From: Puccinia triticina
Lineage: Eukaryota; Basidiomycota; Pucciniomycetes; Pucciniales; Pucciniaceae
NCBI RefSeq assembly: GCF_026914185.1
Contig: NC_070572.1
Location: 3,348,001 to 3,412,000, forward strand
Direction: 5' to 3'
Length of the DNA stretch: 64,000 bases
Part shown: positions 55,272 through 64,000 of the stretch, piece by piece
Layout: every line of letters starts with the position of its first letter
Numbering within the stretch: position 1 is the stretch's first letter
The notes under the pieces: model-generated
Told to the model about the DNA's origin: nothing
Seen by the model: the letters and a program-made list of their open reading frames with translations, nothing else
The model's database searches: none
Translations under genes and position numbers: made by a program

Positions 55272-56040
55272 ATGGCCGCAAGGACGAGTCGCAGGCCGGC
55301 CCACGACGCCGACAAGCCGGTGAGAGACACCGACCTCGACGCGGCGCTGGCCCGGTTCTCGGCCGTCTCGAAGAACTACCTGCACGAGTTGAGTGTCTCC
55401 GCCCCTCCTCCCTTCGCCCGGCCAGAGACTGACGGGGCCGTCCACAGCGACTATGCGGCCTTGTTCGTGCCCGCAAGCCTCTCGAGCCGCGAGCGGGCCC
55501 GGCCACCATGGGTGAACATCGGCACCCACCAGCGCACATACATGATCGACGAGCTGGTCGACCGCTTCCTCCTCGGAACCGCCGCAGAAGGGCCGCAAGT
55601 GGTGTCGCTGGGCGCAGGCAGCGACAGCCGCTTCTGTCGCCTCCGCTCCCGGCTCGCCGCCCGGTGGGCACCGCTGGCCCGCTGGGTCGAGACCGACCTC
55701 GAGTCGACCGTGCGCCAGAAGATCCGGACGATCGCCGCACACGACTCACTCCGGGGTCTGTGTGTGGCCGCTACTCGCTTGATCCTTCCGCAACAACAAC
55801 GCCTCCGGCTGATGGCCGGCCTGGTGAGTGGAGCTGCTCTCTCTCTCCCCAGACAAGAAGAAAGACGGTAATATCGGAGAATCGGGCAGGGCAGATGGCC
55901 CGCCGACGGAGCTCCATGGCGCCCATTACACGCTGCTCTCGGCCGACCTGCGTCGGCCAGCGGAGCTCGTCGCGAAGCTCAGCGCGTCTGCTCCGACCGC
56001 CGACGCCGCCCCGGTCCTGCGCGCCTCCGCCCCCACGCTC
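55272..56040 (+). pseudogene. PPM1: PP2A leucine carboxyl methyltransferase, 3'-truncated
   Basis: PPM1/LCMT1 methylates the C-terminal Leu of the PP2A catalytic subunit. Exon 1 (55272-55387) gives MAARTSRRP..ALARFSAVSKNYLH. A 60-base intron (donor GTTGAG, acceptor CCACAG) leads to exon 2 (55448-55755), with DYAALFVP, WVNIGTHQRTYMIDELVDRF and the SAM-binding VVSLGAGSDSRF. A 97-base intron follows, then exon 3 from 55853 with HGAHYTLLSADLRRPAEL. The frame then runs at about 56040 into palindromic satellite sequence, just where the FECVL-type motif should follow. The C-terminal third is missing. GC content is far above that of the window's other genes. Confidence 0.8.
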
Positions 56041-56044
56041 ATTA

Positions 56045-56590
56045 ACACCTCGATGACCGGCCAGTTGACTGGTCATCGAGGTACAGACCTTACATCTTGA
56101 TGACCGGACAGCTTGCTGGTCATTGAGGTACACAAAAAACACCTCGATGACCGGCCAGACTGGTCAGCAAGGTACACATGTATACACCTTGATTACTGGC
56201 CGTCTGACGGATCATTGAGGTGCATGCCTTGATGAGCGTCTATCCCGGTCGTTGACAGCAACAACTGTGTACCTTGATGACCGGCCAGCTGGCCAGTCAT
56301 TGAGGTGCTGCCTTGATGGGCTGTCTGACTGATCATCGAGGTGCTGCCTTGATGACTGGCCGTCTGACCAATCATCAAGGTGCATGCCTTGATGAACGGC
56401 TATCCCGGTCGTCAAGAGCAACAACATCCCCTTGATGGCCGGACTGTTCCGTTCATCAAGAGGGGTACCTATTCCCAGGTACTCCCTCAATGGCCGTTTC
56501 GTAATCGGTCAGTGCCGGTCATTGATGTGTACTTTGAGACTGGCCATTTGACTGGTGATTGAGGACTCAATGACCAGCCAGGTGGCCCAT
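56045..56590. repeat. Palindromic TGACCGG satellite array
   Basis: Roughly ten copies of a unit of about 50 bp of form CTTGATGACCGGCCAG ... CTGGTCATCGAGGT. Each is itself an imperfect palindrome, with variants GACTGGCC, GAACGGCT and GGCCGGAC. It replaces the 3' part of PPM1. Confidence 0.8.
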
Positions 56591-56639
56591 GTAGGTCTAT
56601 GATGACCTGTATGACCTGGCCATCCACAAGTTTCCAGGT

Positions 56640-56760
56640 TATCTTGCTGGCTAAGACCTGCCTCTGTCATGCATCTGTATGCTGCTGAGGTTAGGGGGTT
56701 CAATCCTGGGTGAATTTGTGCTAAAATTTTGAGTTTGGTACTTTCCAATCCCATTTCTCA
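56640..56760 (+). mobile_element. tRNA-derived SINE-like sequence, copy 2
   Basis: GCTGGCTAAGACCTGCC and GAGGTTAGGGGGTTCAATCC followed by GTGCTAAAATTTTG align with the minus strand of 54845-54960. Confidence 0.4.
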
Positions 56761-57095
56761 GATACAGTATTGGTATAGGGCTGTATTGTATTAGAGACCT
56801 GGGATGAGACACATGTATAGTATCAGATTGTTGATACATATGCAACCAATAGCACTGTTCACGTAAGAAATCTATGACCATGGTGAGAGATATACATCAG
56901 CATACTTTCCCAGCCAAATTGGCTGGCACAATGGGATAAACTTTATTTCAATCTTGCTGATGTTTAGCTTATGTGAACAGTGCTAATACTATACTTGTAT
57001 ATTGGGAAACCCAATACAATACCAATACCAAATATCAGGATGTATTGCAATACAATACAGCCCAATACCAACACCTGTATTGTATTGGTTGCAGC
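56750..57095. repeat. CAATAC-rich repeat interrupted by a MITE
   Basis: Same word family as 54134-54260. It ends GTATTGTATTGGTTGCAG, the inverted start of that block. The MITE at 56852-56983 is inserted within it. Confidence 0.6.
56852..56983 (-). mobile_element. Tc1/mariner-type MITE, 132 bp, copy 2
   Basis: Inverted copy of 13921-14052, same length, TA on both sides. The flanks GCAACCAA and ATACTATAC resemble the uninterrupted GCAACCAATACTATAC at 54136, an approximate empty site. Confidence 0.8.
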
Positions 57096-57099
57096 GTTG

Positions 57100-57823
57100 G
57101 GACTATCCCAAGGCGGTGGAAGGCATACTCCAGAAGATTTCTGATCTCTTGTTGACAATCACGGTTGCAGAGCTATGTGCCGTCGCACCAGCTATTGCTG
57201 ATGGGATGAAGCATTGGGTCTCAAAGCGCTGCGTGGAAGTCAACTCGGAGGAGCTGAAGGTCCATTCCGGGACGCTTTTGGAAGAGTCCCTGCCTCAAGA
57301 GGAAGAAAACCGGCTGTATTCCTGTCCATTGGGGTATTTACCCTGCTTTCTCGGAGAAGATGAAGGCAATGCGGCCCCTTTAGTAGATTCAGGATCTCAG
57401 CTGAATTTGATCTTGGATGCAAAGGCATCAAAGCTTAATCTAAGCCCCCGCGTCAACTTCAGCTCTGCGGTGTACAGGATTGGGAATCAGGCTTGTGAGT
57501 TGGTTGGCGTTGCCGAAGACGTTCCCATTAGGATTGGGAAGTCAATAGTGGGCACCTGCCACTTTTGGATCACGCATGTGGATGGGCCCATCATCCTGGG
57601 AAGGCCCTTTCTCATTGATTTTGATGTCACACTCAACTTCTCCGGTCAGACAGGCGAGAAGATCCTCATTCCGGACGCCAATGGTCGGAGAATTGAGCTG
57701 ACTCTTTGTTCCATGGATTCTGGGCGCTGGGAGTGTGATTTTCCGGGAGGCGTTTGCAAGGCAATTCTGATGCATAAAGGGAAAGCTTGCAAAGATCCTG
57801 TGGAAGGCTGTCATTTTTTGTAG
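57100..57823 (+). pseudogene. Gypsy gag C-terminus and protease
   Basis: DYPKAVEGILQKISDLLLTI and AIADGMKHWVSKR resemble the gag end. The retropepsin has PLVDSGSQLNLI (Asp-Ser-Gly active site) and HVDGPIILGRPFLIDFDVTL. The frame is open to a stop at 57823. Confidence 0.8.
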
Positions 57824-58155
57824 AGCGGGTTGGCTCGGGAAGCGGCGGACTTAATTTAGAGTCTCGCAGTCTTGCCGCAGAGTCAACTTTTAATCAAGAG
57901 TCTCATGGGCGCTATTCTTCCTTCTCTTCTGGTATTCGTCAAAACAATAAAACTGAAAAATAATTCAAAATCCTTAAAAATCCTAATAACAGTTTTCCTA
58001 GCTCTGAATCATTTTCATCAAGTTTTCCCGGTTTCTCATCAAGATTCCCTGATTCCTCAAGCTCTCTTTTGTCTTCTTCCTCAAATCTCTACTCTCTGGC
58101 GCATTCTTTGGGCAATGGTTCACGGGTATCGGCGTGCAAGGAGGATAATGGTGTT

Positions 58156-58885
58156 ACACGGAGGCTGGGAGGAGTAAAATTAAGTTCCTCCCAATTGTGC
58201 ACCTCCGGGCTAGATGCCACCTTGTTGTCAAAAACTCTACCGCATGCCACTGTTGTGAGCCTCGAAAAACCCCCGTTCTGTCCTTCAGCTTCAGATGGCC
58301 CTTCATCCCATCAAACGCGGCTCTCTTCTCAAGTCCCACATCAAGACGTGTTTCCGGCTTTGTCTCAGGATCCGCCGCAAGACTCAAGTCACCTCCCCTC
58401 TCTGGATTCTCTTTTGGGCGCGTTTTGGTCTTTCCCTTCCGATCCCATTTCCCTTCACCATCAAGACGCGGTTGAGGACGCGCTACTTGACGGAACACCA
58501 TCAGTTTTCCCGGGTGTTTGAGGAGGGAATTGGTACCCCGCGGAGGCTGGGAGGAGTAGAAGTAAGTTCCTCCCAATTGTGCACCTCCGGGCTAGATGCT
58601 CTCTTGTCGTCGCAAGCATTACATGCCACCACTGTGAGCCGCATCCCAAATTTTGGTTTCCTGGCATCTTTAGGTGGCACAACGGTTATCGGAAGCCTTC
58701 TCCGCAACAAGGATGAACTATTTTCTTGGACCCTGGATTTTGAGGGTGGTGTGGTGGAGTTTGGACCGCCGTGGAGGCCATTTGGGGTAGAAGTAAGTTC
58801 CTCCCAATGTGCACCTCCGAGGCGTGATGCTCCACAAACTTTGAAAGCCCTACCACGCGCCACACTTGTGAGCCACTCCTATCCG
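58156..58885 (+). repeat. Three direct repeats of about 115 bp in the protease-RT spacer
   Basis: Copies start at about 58156, 58536 and 58768. Each has AAGTTCCTCCCAA.TGTGCAC, CTCCG.G..AGATGC and a CCAC..TTGTGAGCC end. A weaker echo (AGAAGTAAGTTCCTC ... CACTTGTGAGC) follows at 62970-63045. Confidence 0.8.
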
Positions 58886-59159
58886 TCTGGTCTCCCTTTC
58901 GCAGAGAAGGCAGCTTTCAAGGACAGCGCGGAAAATCGGACTTGGCAGCTTCTGGAATGTGGACTCAATCAAAGCGCGCAGCTGGCGCTTGTGGACTTGT
59001 GGAAGGAGGGCGGATTTCCCTCTTTTGCTGCAAAATACAAACCGGTGGCCCAAAAAATCAAGCCGGTGAATCAACCCATGCCGCAGAGCCTCAACCCTCC
59101 GCTGCAGCGCCCCCCGCTGTCTCGCAATCCTTATCCCGGTCTTTTGCGTTCCTTGGCCG

Positions 59160-60252
59160 GCCCTATTGTGCCGTGTGGACGAGTCACGGAGCAGAGGATT
59201 CAAGTAGTCAATTTCGGTCCTCCAGGGTGGCTATACCCAGCAGAGTTGGATCTCATCAAGAGCGTGTTGGCAGAAAGAAACCTTTCCATAGCTTTCGACA
59301 AGTCTCAGTGCGGATTACTTAAAGATTCATACGGGCTTCCTTACATTATACCTGTTGTGGAGCACAAACCTTGGCAGAAAAGGAGGATCCCATTCCTGCG
59401 GCCAAGATGGAAAAATACACAAAGATCATCCGCGAGCGTGTCCGCAACGGCCTCTACAAACAATCTACGTCAAGCTACACGAGTCCTGTTTTCTGTGTGT
59501 TGAAAGGCAACGGCAAGATGAGGATAGTCCACGACCTTCAGCTGTTGAATAAAGTCACAATTTTCAGCTGTTGAATAAAGTCACGATTTGAGATGCTGGT
59601 GTCCCTCCGGCTACTGAAGAATTTGTAGAATCCTTTTCTGGTTGCGCTTGCTATGGTCTTGGAGACATCATGGGCGGCTACAACAAGCGCGCTCTGCATC
59701 CGATTTCAAGGCTGCTCACGACGTTTGATACACCGCTTGGAAGGTTCCAGCTCACCCGGCTCCCTCAAGGTGCAACAAATATGGTCGCAGTGTATCAGGC
59801 TCAAATGGTTTGGATTCTTCAAGATGAAATCCCGGAGCACGCGGGTATTTTTATTGATGATGGTGGGATCAAAGGCTCAGTGTCGGATTACAACAATGAA
59901 GTTCTAGATTGGCACCACGGAATTCGGTGCTTCATCTGGGAATACGCCAAAACCCTGGAGCGCATCTTGTTCAGAATTGAAGGATCCGGTTTGACTGTGT
60001 TGGCTTCAAAGCTTGTGCCGTGTGTGCCTGCTTTGGAGATTGTGGGCCATGTAGTGTGCAAGGAGGGCCGTCGTATGGCAAAGAGCAAGGTCAATAAGAT
60101 CCTCTCTTGGCCAACCCCGGTTAATGCAACGGAGGTGCGTGGGTTTTTGGGCGTTGTTGTGTACGTTAGGATCTTCATCCCCTCCCTTTCTCAACTCTGC
60201 TTGCCACTTCGCCACCTGGCGCGCAAGGAAGCCGATTTTCTTTGGAATCCGG
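59160..60252 (+). pseudogene. Gypsy reverse transcriptase, broken
   Basis: VNFGPPGWLYPAELDLIKSV, YGLPYIIPVVEHKPWQKR, a frameshift near 59395, then VRNGLYKQSTSSYTSPVFCV, GNGKMRIVHDLQ, a local duplication, GDIMGGYNK, LTRLPQGATNM, IFIDDGGIKG (the YxDD-box position) and FLGVVVYVRIFIPSLSQL. It is split from RNase H by the insertion at 60253. Confidence 0.85.
59536..59588. repeat. Local tandem duplication in the RT gene
   Basis: CAGCTGTTGAATAAAGTCAC occurs twice, about 29 bases apart, and introduces a stop after HDLQLLNKVTI. Confidence 0.85.
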
Positions 60253-61185
60253 TGTAAGACTCAAAAGTGGTTGTGAAACCCTTTTGCTGAATGGAGAAGG
60301 GGATGATGGAGGTGCAAACTCTGCCCTTCTATACTATCAGCTAACAAGACCCACCAAGCTAAGCTTGGCAAGTTTTAATCAAATGATAGGTCTGGTCTAG
60401 TTCCAGATGAAGTTGTTTGATGATGGGTATGTGAGATTTGAGAGTGAGTTCAGTAGTTATTTGCAAATATAAGGGTTGTAGTGATGTGTGGTGGTGATGG
60501 TAAGTGTGAAGGGTGGTATGTAAATAACTGGTGAGTACTGAGCTGAGGAGCTGACAACTGGGGAGGAGAGAGCTCCTTATATAGACAAAAGTGGAGCCCC
60601 AGAGGGCTTGTGGGTTAGGGTTTCAACTAATCTAGAAAACAGTGTGAGGGATTTTAGCTGGTGGGAGTAGATACAAATGATGTCATAATATGTCAAGGGT
60701 ACATAAATGATGTCAGAAGAATGCAGTAGGGCCGCATGAAGGCTGCTTAAAGTGACAGTAGACTGCATGAGTTGACAGGTGGGTGCAGGGGGTGCATAAA
60801 TGAAGTCTGAGGCTGCAGAGTCAGTGTGTGATGACATCATAATATGGAAATAGAAGAGTACTTGATAATATGTAATGAATGTAGTCTGATGGGGAGATGT
60901 ATGTTTGTATCCTGTGATGTGTATAAGAATAATGCTGTGATCCTTGGCTTGAGGCTTGTGACAGGCTGGTGACTGGGTATGTTGAACGTGTGATGGGTGT
61001 CCAGTGTCCAAAGAAGTGTAGGTTCCAATCCAGTGGGGTTCAGGTGATGCTTCCAGTGGTGACTAGGGGTAAAATTGGCCTTAGAATCCATTTCTGAGGT
61101 CTTTTTGATGGTATCTTGAGGCGTATTACGATTAAATATATGTATGAGAAAAAACTTTTGATTTTTTACTTTTCCGTCTACCACA
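60253..61185. mobile_element. Solo LTR, 933 bp, nested in the gypsy element
   Basis: Starts TGTAAGACTC and ends TCTACCACA. Flanked by CCGG at 60249-60252 and 61186-61189. Removing it restores AATCCGGATTGC, reading WNP-DCKDAFEEL across the RT/RNase H junction. A TATATA box is at about 60577. No coding region inside. Confidence 0.75.
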
Positions 61186-62003
61186 CCGGATTGCAAGGAC
61201 GCGTTTGAGGAGCTGAAGCTCATTGTTGGGAAGGACATTGTCCTATTCAAGATCAATTATGGACCGGAGGCGGGTAAAATCAAGCTTGTGGTAGATTCCA
61301 GCTTTCACGCGGCTGGCGCAGTCCTCTCCCAGGAAGATTCAAATGGGTTGGACCGGCCTGCCCTCTACAAGTCCTTGCTGTTTTCTGACGTGGATTCAAG
61401 GTACTCTCAGTTAAAACTGGAGTTATGCAGTGTTGCTAGGATCCTCAAGAAGCTCCAGACCATTTTGTGGGGGCAGCATTTCAAGCTCCAGGTCGAGGCG
61501 CAGTCCCTCATTCAAATGATCAACGCTCCAAGCCTACCCAATGCACCAATGACGCTCTGGGTGACTTCCATCCAAATCTCTTCCTTTGACATCGTCCACT
61601 GCCCAGGTAAATCTTTCACTATGCCGGACGGTCTCTCCCGCCGCCCTCAAGGTGATGACAACTCGGATCCCCCCTCCTCTGACTTTGACAAGGAGTCTCC
61701 TTCAATCAGACCTCTTCTTTCTTTTTCTGTGGACACGGTTTCAGGCTACTCTGGATATCAAGAATGTTTTTGGCGCCGAATGAAGATCTTTTTGGCGACG
61801 TTGGCTCAGCCCGACGGCTCGGACGCGCAGGAGTTTCGCGCCTTGAAGCGCAGATCCGCGGACTTCTTTCTGCAAGCAGGCCGTCTCATGAAGCGCGGGA
61901 ATCCTTTGCCCCGCATCGTAGTAACCATTCCAGCAAAGCAATACTCGATTCTGTGTAAGCTTCACGAGGACTTGGGCCACTGTGGCACTGCTGAGACCTA
62001 TTG
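61186..62003 (+). pseudogene. Gypsy RNase H and start of integrase
   Basis: DCKDAFEELK, KLVVDSSFHAAGAVLSQ (RNase H first Asp), YSQLKLELCSVARIL and HCPGKSFTMPDGLSRRPQ. The integrase zinc finger starts with HEDLGH, and the frame is then cut by a TGA at 62002. Confidence 0.8.
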
Positions 62004-62990
62004 ACGCGTCTCTGAGCGCTTCTGGTGGCCGTCTCTCAAGCACTCCGTGGCGCGTTGGTGTCAGAGCTGCGAGGCGTGCCAGAAGAAAGACCTCAGGCGC
62101 CCCCAAGAGCTGTGCTACCCAACTGGAGAATCAACGGTTTTTGGGTGTGTGTCAATGGACGCTGTTCATCTCAAGGCAAGTGGCGCTAAATATCTGATTG
62201 TGGCTCGCGACAACTTCTCAGGGTGGGTCGAAGCCACCTTCAAGAAAATCGGACAATGCGCTACGGACTAGCGCACTCTTATTCAACAGATGGTGGATCC
62301 GAGTTCGGCGGTGCGTTGGCGGAGATGCTGCACGCTCTGCCGGGACAGCACAGAGTCTCTACGCCCTATCACCCGGAAGGTCAAGGCATGATCAAGCGCG
62401 GCCACGGTCCTCTCAAGTCTGCGCTGGTAAAGCTGGCAGGAGAGAGTGGAAAGAATTGCCGGAAGTATCTACCTTTGGTTCTCTTCTCTGATCAAATCTC
62501 GACAAAAGAGGCGACCGCCATATGAGCTTGTCTTTGGCCAGCGCGCAGTACTCCCTTTGGATCTCGAAATCAAATCTTACCTTGGCGTCGACTGGGACGC
62601 GGTGAAAGACACGGCTGATCTTCTTGTCGCGCGCTCCCGGCCATTGGAGCGCAGTGAAGAGGCTCGTGGAATTGCTTATAAGATGCTGATGGATGCGAGA
62701 GGTGATTCTTTGCGCTATTGGGAAGAGAAGAATGAGGCACGGATTCGGGAACCCCTCAAGCCTGGCGATCAAGTTCTTGCCTTCAACAGAGCTTTGGAGA
62801 CGCAGTGGGGGTAGTTGTTTGCCCACCTCTGGAACGGCCCCTACTGCGTTGTGAAGCAGGTTCCCGGCGGTTCCTACGTCCTTGCGGAGCTTGATGGCAT
62901 GGATTTGAAACGGCTTTTTGCCACAGATCAGGTGAAAAGGTTTTATTCCCGTGAGGACTTTCCTTACCAGAAGTAAGTTCCTCTCCTGGC
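61930..62990 (+). pseudogene. Gypsy integrase, inactivated
   Basis: HEDLGH and CQSCEACQ form the HHCC finger. VSMDAVHLKASGAKYLIVARD carries the first Asp and STDGGSEFGG the second. At the third position the sequence reads GMIKRGHGPLK, where gypsy integrases have a Glu before RGH; here it is Lys. Stops lie at about 62002, 62270 and 62815. Confidence 0.8.
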
Positions 62991-63000
62991 TAGCTACTAC

Positions 63001-64000
63001 CGTCATTTGTCGAAACCCTACTTCTTGCCCCACTTGTGAGCATTGTGTTGGCGCCCGGTTTTCTCCCTTTAGGATCCCTTTTCCCTCCTCTTTCCTTTCT
63101 TTTCTTTTCTTTAGCGCACGGACGGAAGATGAGCAGTCTAGGGACAGACTGCAAGTGTGGTGGAGATGTGGTGATCATTTTTGTGGCGCCCGTGGTGCAG
63201 AGTATTTTTCAAATTTTCAGCCATCAAGACATCAACTCACGGGGCATCAAGATCAATCAGCGCGCTTGGCGCGCGGTGGAATCGGCAAGATGTTCCAGGA
63301 TCAAGGACCCCGGTTTCTTGCTTTGTTTGTTCTGTTTCTTTTTTTTTTCTGTTTTCCTGTTTTATGTTCTTTTGTTTCTAAAAATGCGCGTGTTGGAGAG
63401 GTTTTGTTATGTGGAGGGTTGGTTTTGTTTCTGTTCTGTCTCAGGTGGTTTTCTTTTGTTGGTGTTGTTTCTTTCTTCCCTCTCTTCTCTCGTTGTTGTT
63501 GCGCGCTTGTGCGCGCGGGTGTATGATGACCTGTCCACAGATGTCACCAACTCCAAGGTTTGAGTTCAGCCTGAACTCAGGCTTGAAAGAATTCAGAAAA
63601 CTAAAAGTGTTGTTTTTATTTGTGTAAGTATAATGTGTGCTATAAGTACAATGATAATAAAAGAAATCTTTTATTGTACCTAAAAGGCAGATGAAATCTG
63701 CTAGCTATTGGTTATTTAATAATAATAATAAAGACAAATCTTCTTGAGGTAGATGAGACTAGTTAAGAGTTTTATATCTGAGAAAGAAAGATGGTGTTGT
63801 TAGCACACAATAAGTCTTGATTTTGCAAATAATATTTTTAAAGTAATATTACTTTTTATTCGCTAATACCGTACAAGATTCAAGCAAATCTTTCGGCTTC
63901 TTCTTCGAGATCGATAGCTGATAGTTGAAACAGTATGTTATAAACTGTTTATCAGTTTCTTTTCTTTTCATCTCAATTGATGCTTGAATTAAAGCATCAT
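63001..64000. other. 3' flank of the gypsy element, possible LTR start
   Basis: T-rich, non-coding. A sequence starting TGATGACCTGTCCACAG near 63522 or TGTCACCAAC near 63540 may open a 3' LTR running beyond the window, but there is no second LTR copy to compare with. Confidence 0.3.

Larger units (their letters stand above)
57096..63000 (+). mobile_element. Decayed Ty3/gypsy LTR retrotransposon, 5'-truncated
   Basis: The order is gag C-terminus, protease, spacer with direct repeats, reverse transcriptase, RNase H, integrase, and a C-terminal chromo-like tail (LFAHLWNGPYCVVKQV). This order is gypsy-type. The left end abuts the CAATAC repeat, so the 5' LTR and most of gag are gone. There are many stops and frameshifts. 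Confidence 0.85.

Noticed and set aside
54981..55749. Antisense frames of 231-253 codons over PPM1
   Set aside because: High GC lengthens all frames; the plus strand carries the conserved methyltransferase motifs and splice sites.

Overview
The window looks like transposon-rich nuclear DNA of a basidiomycete, most likely a rust fungus (Pucciniales). Genes carry several short introns of 59 to 112 bases with GT..AG ends. There are secreted, low-complexity proteins of effector type, and DNA of about 40 percent GC is interrupted by GC-rich islands. The taxon is inferred from gene style, repeat style and recognisable families; no rRNA or organelle marker is present.

Layout. 1-10.6 kb is a Helitron nest on the minus strand. 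One Helitron (3883-10585) sits exactly at the 5' end of another (1-3882). Two small transposons made almost entirely of TAGCG/CGCTA words (3285-3751, 4540-5169) lie within them. 10.7-17.2 kb holds a segmental duplication carrying two secreted RING-H2 proteins; one copy has an intron that the other precisely lacks. 17.2-18.7 kb is a run of MITEs. 19.0-20.6 kb is MAF1, the repressor of RNA polymerase III. 21.8-37.4 kb contains three minus-strand genes for secreted, disordered proteins that share a signal peptide/SAP/GA start: one intact, one with a nonsense codon, one of about 1,062 residues. They are interspersed with a complete Tc1/mariner element (23633-25616) and an intron-rich gene of unknown function. 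38.3-41.1 kb has a SINE-like head with a 530 bp (GGAAAAA)n tail and a nine-exon unknown gene. 41.7-47.1 kb is a large DNA transposon with a nine-exon transposase of about 1,341 residues followed by an OTU-type cysteine protease. 48.7-51.6 kb is APC2, the cullin subunit of the anaphase-promoting complex, apparently lacking its last domain. 51.8-57.1 kb is a repeat patchwork holding a relic of the secreted family, a Helitron 3' end, MITEs, palindromic satellites and the front of a PP2A leucine carboxyl methyltransferase gene (PPM1). 57.1-63 kb is a decayed Ty3/gypsy element split by a solo LTR.

How they fit. MAF1, APC2 and PPM1 are housekeeping genes; MAF1 looks complete, APC2 lacks its 3' end and PPM1 is broken. 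The RING-H2 pair and the SAP family are the likely host-interaction genes. Most of the remaining sequence is mobile DNA whose nesting order can be read directly from target-site duplications and empty sites.
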